NCBI RefSeq assembly: GCF_019969685.1 | Contig: NZ_JAHXYZ010000001.1 | Coordinates: 496,001-560,000, forward strand | DNA: 64,000 bases | Source of the DNA: Microbacterium sp. EST19A | Lineage (GTDB): Bacteria > Actinomycetota > Actinomycetes > Actinomycetales > Microbacteriaceae | Direction of reading: 5' to 3' | In this document: one piece after another, positions 59,808-64,000 of the stretch | Position numbering within the stretch: position 1 is the stretch's first letter | Layout: each line of letters starts with the position of its first letter | The notes under the pieces: generated by a model | Databases searched by the model: none | The model's input: the letters and a program-made list of their open reading frames with translations, nothing else | What the model was told of the DNA's origin: nothing | Made by a program: the position numbers and the translations under genes

Positions 59808-61457
59808 ATGACGAGCCGTGCCGGCCTCCCCGCGGAGGACACTGACCTGATCGACGTCGACGAGCTGATCGCCGCCTACTACGACCGCGTGCCGAACCCG
59901 GAGGTCGCTGCCGAGCGGGTCGTCTTCGGCACGAGCGGACACCGCGGCTCGTCGCTGTCGAACAGCTTCAACGAGACGCACATCCTCGCCACGACGCAGG
60001 CGATCGTCGACTACCGCACCTCGCAGGGCATCACCGGTCCGCTCTTCCTCGGGCGCGACACCCATGCCCTCTCGCTGCCCGCCGAGCGCAGCGCGATCGA
60101 GGTGCTGCTCGCGAACGGCGTCGACGTGCGCGTGGACTCTCGCGACGCCTGGGTGCCGACGCCGGCTCTGAGCCACGCGATCCTCACCTACAACCGCACC
60201 CTCGTCTCGGGTGAGGGCAACGCCGGCCGCGCCGACGGCATCGTCGTCACCCCGTCGCACAACCCGCCCCGCGACGGCGGCTTCAAGTACAACCCGCCGC
60301 ACGGCGGACCGGCCGACACCGATGCCACGGGCTGGATCGCCGACCGCGCCAACGAGCTGATCACGAACGGGCTCGAGGGCGTCCAGCGCGAGCGCTTCGC
60401 CGACGTCGACTGGGACGCGATCACCGGCTACGACTTCCGCGACGCCTACGTGCGCGACCTCCCCTCGATCATCGACATCGACGCGATCCGCCGCGCGGGC
60501 GTGCGCATCGGCGCCGATCCCCTCGGCGGCGCGTCGGTCGAGTATTGGGCGCTCATCGCCGAGGTCCACGATCTCGACCTCACGGTCGTCAACCCCGAGG
60601 TCGACCCGACCTGGCGCTTCATGACGCTGGACTGGGACGAGAAGATCCGGATGGACCCGTCCTCCCCGTCGGCGATGGCGTCGCTCGTCGCCAAGAAGGG
60701 CGACTACGACGTGCTCACGGGCAACGACGCCGACGCCGACCGGCACGGCATCGTCACCCCAGATGCCGGGCTGATGAACCCGAACCACTACCTCGCGGTC
60801 GCGATCGACTACCTCTACTCGCACCGCAGCGAGTGGCCGCGGGATGCCGCGATCGGCAAGACCCTCGTGTCGTCGATGATCATCGACCGCGTCGCCGAAT
60901 CGCTGGGCCGGCACCTGCTGGAAGTGCCCGTCGGCTTCAAGTGGTTCGTGCCGGGCCTGCTCGACGGCTCGGTCGCGTTCGGCGGCGAGGAGTCCGCCGG
61001 CGCGTCGTTCCTCCGCCGGGACGGCTCCGTCTGGTCGACCGACAAGGACGGCATCCTGCTGTGCCTGCTCGCTGCCGAGATCATCGCGGTGACGGGCAAG
61101 ACGCCGTCGGAGCGGTACGCCGAGCTCGAGGAGGCCTTCGGATCGTCGGCCTACCAGCGCGTCGACGCCCCCGCGACGCCGGAGCAGAAGGCGACGCTCG
61201 GCAAGCTCTCCGCGGATGCCGTGACCGCGACGACGATCGCCGGCGAGGAGATCACCGCGAAGCTGACCCACGCGCCCGGAAACGGCGCGGCGATCGGCGG
61301 CCTCAAGGTGCAGACCGAGCACGCCTGGTTCGCCGCGCGCCCGTCGGGGACCGAAGACGTCTACAAGCTGTACGCCGAGAGCCTGCGCGGCCCCGAGCAC
61401 CTCGCCGAGGTGCAGGCCGAGGCCCGCGCCGTCGTGTCGGCGGCGCTCGGCGGCTGA
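59808..61457 (+). CDS. pgm: Phosphoglucomutase (alpha-D-glucose phosphate-specific)
   Basis: 549 residues. Active-site serine loop TPSHNPPRDGGFKYNPPHGG, metal loop DADADRHGIV, sugar-binding GGEESAGASFLRRDG and C-terminal phosphate site RPSGTEDVYKLYAES are present. It interconverts glucose-1- and glucose-6-phosphate. The ATG follows GAGGGA closely. The coding region ends just before the REP hairpin that separates it from the inserted cassette. Confidence 0.96.
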   Translation: MTSRAGLPAEDTDLIDVDELIAAYYDRVPNPEVAAERVVFGTSGHRGSSLSNSFNETHILATTQAIVDYRTSQGITGPLFLGRDTHALSLPAERSAIEVLLANGVDVRVDSRDAWVPTPALSHAILTYNRTLVSGEGNAGRADGIVVTPSHNPPRDGGFKYNPPHGGPADTDATGWIADRANELITNGLEGVQRERFADVDWDAITGYDFRDAYVRDLPSIIDIDAIRRAGVRIGADPLGGASVEYWALIAEVHDLDLTVVNPEVDPTWRFMTLDWDEKIRMDPSSPSAMASLVAKKGDYDVLTGNDADADRHGIVTPDAGLMNPNHYLAVAIDYLYSHRSEWPRDAAIGKTLVSSMIIDRVAESLGRHLLEVPVGFKWFVPGLLDGSVAFGGEESAGASFLRRDGSVWSTDKDGILLCLLAAEIIAVTGKTPSERYAELEEAFGSSAYQRVDAPATPEQKATLGKLSADAVTATTIAGEEITAKLTHAPGNGAAIGGLKVQTEHAWFAARPSGTEDVYKLYAESLRGPEHLAEVQAEARAVVSAALGG

Positions 61458-61459
61458 AC

Positions 61460-61520
61460 CCGGTCGTTGAGCGAGCGCAGCGAGACGAAACGTCGCTGCG
61501 CTCGCTCGCTCAACGACCGG
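61460..61520. repeat. REP-like long hairpin after pgm
   Basis: CCGGTCGTTGAGCGAGCG at the left and CGCTCGCTCAACGACCGG at the right are complementary; the right arm carries one extra 4-bp GCTC-type repeat unit. Elements ending in CAACGACCGG with a GTTTCG partner are familiar as repeats between genes in Microbacterium (from memory, not checked). It also acts as terminator for pgm. Confidence 0.75.
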
Positions 61521-61539
61521 AGAGCGACGCGCGGGCGAG
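61511..61539. repeat. Duplicated 3' end of the glycerate kinase gene, left copy
   Basis: Bases 61511-61539 match 63024-63052 in 27 of 29 positions. On the minus strand the right-hand copy encodes the last residues LARASLAGR and stop of glycerate kinase; the left copy would encode LARASLSGR-stop but has no gene above it. It is a likely relic of the insertion that separated pgm from the kinase gene. Confidence 0.75.
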
Positions 61540-61678
61540 TCGAAACGCCCAAGGGCGTGTTGCTGAACCGTTTCGGTGCCGCGCGGGCGACTCTTCATGC
61601 GTGTCGCGTGATGTGATTTCTGCCGAGGTGTGGGCTGCGCGAACTTAGGGGCCGGACAAAGCACCGTTGGAGAAAATC

Positions 61679-62230
61679 ATGACGACCTATGATCAGTTGC
61701 TGGAATCGGCGCGCGAACAGTACGCCGTGCCCGCCATGCCTCTGGTGAACGACGTTGTCGCCTTCCTCACTTCGCTCGGTGCGGTACCGCTAGATCTCCA
61801 CCGGTACCGCAAGAACCTGATCGATGAATACGTGGATCCCGAGCTCGCGACCATCGCCCTCACACTCCACGCACCGCAACTCTTGCATCAGCGTGCGATC
61901 GCTGAAGAACTCGAGAATTTCGGCTCGGACGTAGACCCGGAGTACGATCCGCTCGAGTATGGAGAGATAAACAAAGAATGGACCGTCTTCTCCCACGAGC
62001 TCGAGGAGTTGTCACGCATTCACGTCGTACTGGAGCGAGCAGACCTTGCGTCGGAACGTGCAGGCAACTTCCGAGTTCATGGAGGCGCGCAGTGGCTGCG
62101 CGAAACCCTCTGGGCCGCCACGGGTGTAGTACCGAGGGATCCCGGCTACCCCACCCGTGACTCCGCGCTCTTCAGGCAAGCATTCCCGTTCGCGGGTCGA
62201 GCTTCATTCACTGGGGCGCCTGTCGAATGA
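61679..62230 (+). CDS. Cassette gene 1, soluble protein of unknown function
   Basis: 183 residues from ATG 61679 (GGAG 7 nt upstream; a TTG at 61667 would add 4). Acidic and helical, e.g. NDVVAFLTSLGAVPLDLHRYRKNLIDEYVDPELATIALTLHAPQLLHQRAIAEELENFGSDVDPEYDPLEYGEINKEWTVFSHELEELSRIHVVLERADLASERAGNFRVHGGAQWLRET. No signal, TM helix or catalytic motif is visible. Codon use is less GC-biased than in neighbours. Its stop overlaps the next gene (ATGA), so the two form a cassette. I do not recognise it. Confidence 0.7.
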   Translation: MTTYDQLLESAREQYAVPAMPLVNDVVAFLTSLGAVPLDLHRYRKNLIDEYVDPELATIALTLHAPQLLHQRAIAEELENFGSDVDPEYDPLEYGEINKEWTVFSHELEELSRIHVVLERADLASERAGNFRVHGGAQWLRETLWAATGVVPRDPGYPTRDSALFRQAFPFAGRASFTGAPVE

Positions 62231-62850
62231 CTGACGGTCGCACCGGCCGCGGGGCACGCACAGCGCGTGCCGCATGGGTCATTGCTCGCGTGTTCTCAGG
62301 CAATGGAGTTTTGGCATACGTGACTTTCGGAGCACATGCGTGGACTCTGGCGGTGGTCGGATCTCAGCATGTCGTTCTTTCCGCCGACGGGACCGGGGCC
62401 GTGGTCGTGGCTCCTTACGCGCCCTTCCGAAGTCTCGCTCGGACGGTAGTCACACTGCTTTCACTCCTCACGCCCGCCGTCCTAGCGTCGATCATTCTGA
62501 TTGCTGTCCCCACGCTCGCGTTCGCGTATCTCGCTCTCATCGTCTCGGCCCTGACGGTACTGACTCTGTTTTGGATACTGGTGGGAGCCGCGGTTGCGGC
62601 GGCGCGCTCAGGTCCTCAGGCGGCCCCGATCGGCCCCGAGACTCCGCCTGGGCCGCGGGTCGTTGTCTCAGGTTTGGCTCAAATACCCGGTACGCACTCT
62701 GACCTGATCCCCCGCCTTCGCTCCCGGCTCCGCAACCTACCCAGCGGCACAGTGGTGGTCGCCTCAGCAGGCACATCCGAGCTTGCCGAGCGCTATCAGC
62801 GGCTCGGCCTTGTTCGCGGGCATGAGCAGCGCCTCTATATGGTTCTGTGA
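62227..62850 (+). CDS. Cassette gene 2, membrane protein with GNAT-like C-terminus
   Basis: 207 residues: a basic N-terminus, a beta-rich segment (AYVTFGAHAWTLAVVGSQHVVLSADGTGAVVVAPYAPFRSLA), two TM helices (about 74-98 and 101-124) and a cytosolic tail ending LPSGTVVVASAGTSELAERYQRLGLVRGHEQRLYMVL. That last stretch matches the closing motif of GNAT acetyltransferases (helix, then 'Y.RLGF....RLYMVL'), though the acetyl-CoA loop is missing, so the domain is partial or degenerate. Coupled to cassette gene 1 by ATGA. Function unknown. Confidence 0.65.
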   Translation: MTDGRTGRGARTARAAWVIARVFSGNGVLAYVTFGAHAWTLAVVGSQHVVLSADGTGAVVVAPYAPFRSLARTVVTLLSLLTPAVLASIILIAVPTLAFAYLALIVSALTVLTLFWILVGAAVAAARSGPQAAPIGPETPPGPRVVVSGLAQIPGTHSDLIPRLRSRLRNLPSGTVVVASAGTSELAERYQRLGLVRGHEQRLYMVL

Positions 62851-63023
62851 ACATCAATTGCCTGCTCAGCGGACGCTCATGAGAGTTGATGGACTGGGTG
62901 CCCGTCAGCTCGGCATCACGAGTCACCCGCATGCCTTCCCGCGCGCCGCCGCACGGCTTTAGGACACACGCCCTCGGCCTGCCACGACCTCGAGGCGTTT
63001 CGACTCCTTCGCTGCGCCCTCAC

Positions 63024-63052
63024 TCAACGACCGGCGAGCGAGGCGCGGGCGA
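63024..63052. repeat. Right copy of the 29-bp direct repeat (3' end of glycerate kinase)
   Basis: Partner of 61511-61539; preceded by a partial REP arm (TCGCTGCGCCCTCACT). The glycerate kinase stop codon lies within it. A 13-bp exact inverted pair GAGTCGAAACGCC (61537-61549) / GGCGTTTCGACTC (62992-63004) lies at the inner edges of the cassette. Confidence 0.7.
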
Positions 63053-64000
63053 GCTCCGCGCCGGCGTCGCGCAGCCAGCGGGCGGGTTCGGCGAGGGCGG
63101 CATCCGACGATCCGGCGATCTGCGTGAGCGAGGCGGATGCCGCGAACAGGCTCGTGTCGGAATCATCGGTGATGCGTCCGGCGGCGAGCATCGCCCGCGC
63201 CCCGGCGTCGGCGGCCAGTGATGCGATGAACGAGGGGACCTTGCCGTCGCCGGACTGCCCGTCGTACGAGCCCTCTCCGGTGATGACCACGTCGGCGTCG
63301 GCGATCGCGTCGGCGAGGCCGATGAGTTCCGCCACCTCGGCCGCGCCGGGGGCGAGCACGCCGCCCCAGACGACGAGCGCTCCGCCGGTTCCTCCGGCCG
63401 CACCCGTCCCAGGCAGATCCGCGTCGAGGCCCAGCAGCGCGGCAAGGTGACCGAGGCCGTGATCGGCGCGCGTGATGTCGGTCACGGAGTTCAGCCCCTT
63501 CTGCGGGCCGAAGACGGCGGAGGCACCCCGCGGGCCTACGAGCGGATTCGTGACATCGGTGAGCACACGGACCTCGGGGGCCGCGCGGAGCCCTGCCAGG
63601 TCGACGGAGGCGAGGTCGGCGAGACCGCGGGCCCCGCGTTCGACCGGAGCGCCCGAGGCGTCGAGGAAGCGCGCGCCCAGGGCGGACAGCATCCCGGTGC
63701 CGCCGTCGGTCGAACCGCTGGAGCCGATGCCGACGACGATCCGCGAGACGCCGTGATCGAGCGCGGCGGCGATCGCCTGGCCGAAGCCGGTCGTGTCGGC
63801 ATCCCAGGGTCGGAGCTTCTCGAGGAGCTCGATCCCCGAGGTCGAGGCGAGGTCGATCACCGCGGTGCCGTCTGCGGCATCCGGGGTCGGCGGCAGCAGC
63901 AGCCACGTCGCGTCGATCATCGCCCCGGTCGGCCCCTCGACCGTGACGGGCATGTGCCGGGCTCCCGGAACCGCCGCCGCGAAGGCCGCGACCGTTCCCT
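63024..64000 (-). CDS. Glycerate kinase (partial, start beyond the window)
   Basis: The C-terminal 325 or so residues are present and the frame stays open to the right edge. Family motifs: FAAAVPGARHMPVTVEGPTGAMIDATWLLL, VVGIGSSGSTDGGTGMLSALGARFLD, VLTDVTNPLVGPRGASAVFGPQKGL and VVITGEGSYDGQSGDGKVP. These are the GlxK-type glycerate 2-kinase signatures. It phosphorylates glycerate in glyoxylate or serine-type metabolism. Its stop codon is formed by the REP sequence (GGTCGTTGA), so this repeat has become part of the gene end. Confidence 0.93.
   Translation of the reverse strand, partial: GTVAAFAAAVPGARHMPVTVEGPTGAMIDATWLLLPPTPDAADGTAVIDLASTSGIELLEKLRPWDADTTGFGQAIAAALDHGVSRIVVGIGSSGSTDGGTGMLSALGARFLDASGAPVERGARGLADLASVDLAGLRAAPEVRVLTDVTNPLVGPRGASAVFGPQKGLNSVTDITRADHGLGHLAALLGLDADLPGTGAAGGTGGALVVWGGVLAPGAAEVAELIGLADAIADADVVITGEGSYDGQSGDGKVPSFIASLAADAGARAMLAAGRITDDSDTSLFAASASLTQIAGSSDAALAEPARWLRDAGAELARASLAGR

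Noticed and set aside
59721..61664. Upstream extension of pheA by more than 600 codons on the minus strand
   Set aside because: The extra part is antisense to pgm and lacks family similarity; the GTG at 59720 gives the normal pheA length.

Overview
The window is high-GC DNA with dense, short-spaced operons, many ATGA/GTGA overlaps between genes, GTG and TTG starts, and frequent 'GGATGCCG'-type strings. This style, the gene set (cydABDC, ClpC, ECF42 sigma with a DGPF partner, DUF6457 beside moeA/mobA) and actinobacterial protein features point to a Microbacteriaceae chromosome, most likely Microbacterium. That assignment is inference; there is no rRNA gene here to fix it.

Layout. (1) 1-4.7 kb: an oxidoreductase/MarR pair, then a folate-independent methionine synthase pair (mesD with its DUF1852 partner mesX) and a divergent LysR regulator sharing a 20-bp perfect palindrome. 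(2) 4.7-7.6 kb: a decaying stretch (SDR pseudogene, short secreted protein, frameshifted LuxR-type gene) followed by an ECF sigma factor preceded by a one-TM partner. (3) 7.7-11.6 kb: a five-gene, tightly coupled operon encoding a secreted 89-residue two-cysteine peptide, a lipoprotein, a membrane-fusion protein, an ABC ATPase and a MacB/FtsX-like permease. It looks like a bacteriocin-type export/immunity locus and is the best candidate for a little-described system. (4) 11.8-12.8 kb: a toxin-antitoxin-like pair and tRNA-Ser(CGA). (5) 12.9-21.5 kb: a DeoR-controlled sugar operon (SIS, GMC oxidoreductase, CUT1 ABC transporter, ROK kinase) ending in a MetE-like zinc protein.

(6) 21.5-31.2 kb: a 2OG-oxygenase-like protein, a HIT-like protein, cydABDC led by a cysteine-rich winged-helix regulator, radA and an SseB-like protein. 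(7) 31.2-34.4 kb: an Old Yellow Enzyme gene and an ECF42 sigma/DGPF pair, with related short repeats at both ends of the OYE gene. (8) 34.5-44.0 kb: a DUF4232-like protein, a CUT2 sugar ABC transporter, an AraC regulator, an aldose epimerase and a 996-residue DUF5107/TPR protein. (9) 44.2-53.3 kb: an N-acetyltransferase, clpC, a DUF2975/DUF2975/XRE operon with an operator inside its promoter, a YbjQ protein, a lipoprotein, a dicarboxylate symporter and a Na+/H+ antiporter. (10) 53.4-61.5 kb: FAD monooxygenase/MarR, luciferase-like monooxygenase, moeA-mobA-DUF6457, pheA, pgm.

(11) 61.5-64 kb: a REP-like hairpin after pgm, then a two-gene cassette of unknown function, then the 3' part of a glycerate kinase gene. 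The last 29 bp of the glycerate kinase gene are repeated, 27/29 identical, on the far side of the cassette, as expected if the cassette was inserted between two formerly neighbouring convergent genes.

How it works together: most operons are sugar or redox modules, each with a local regulator reading a visible operator. The two foreign-looking patches are 4.7-12.7 kb and 61.5-63.0 kb. All functions come from reading the translated sequence; no database search was run.
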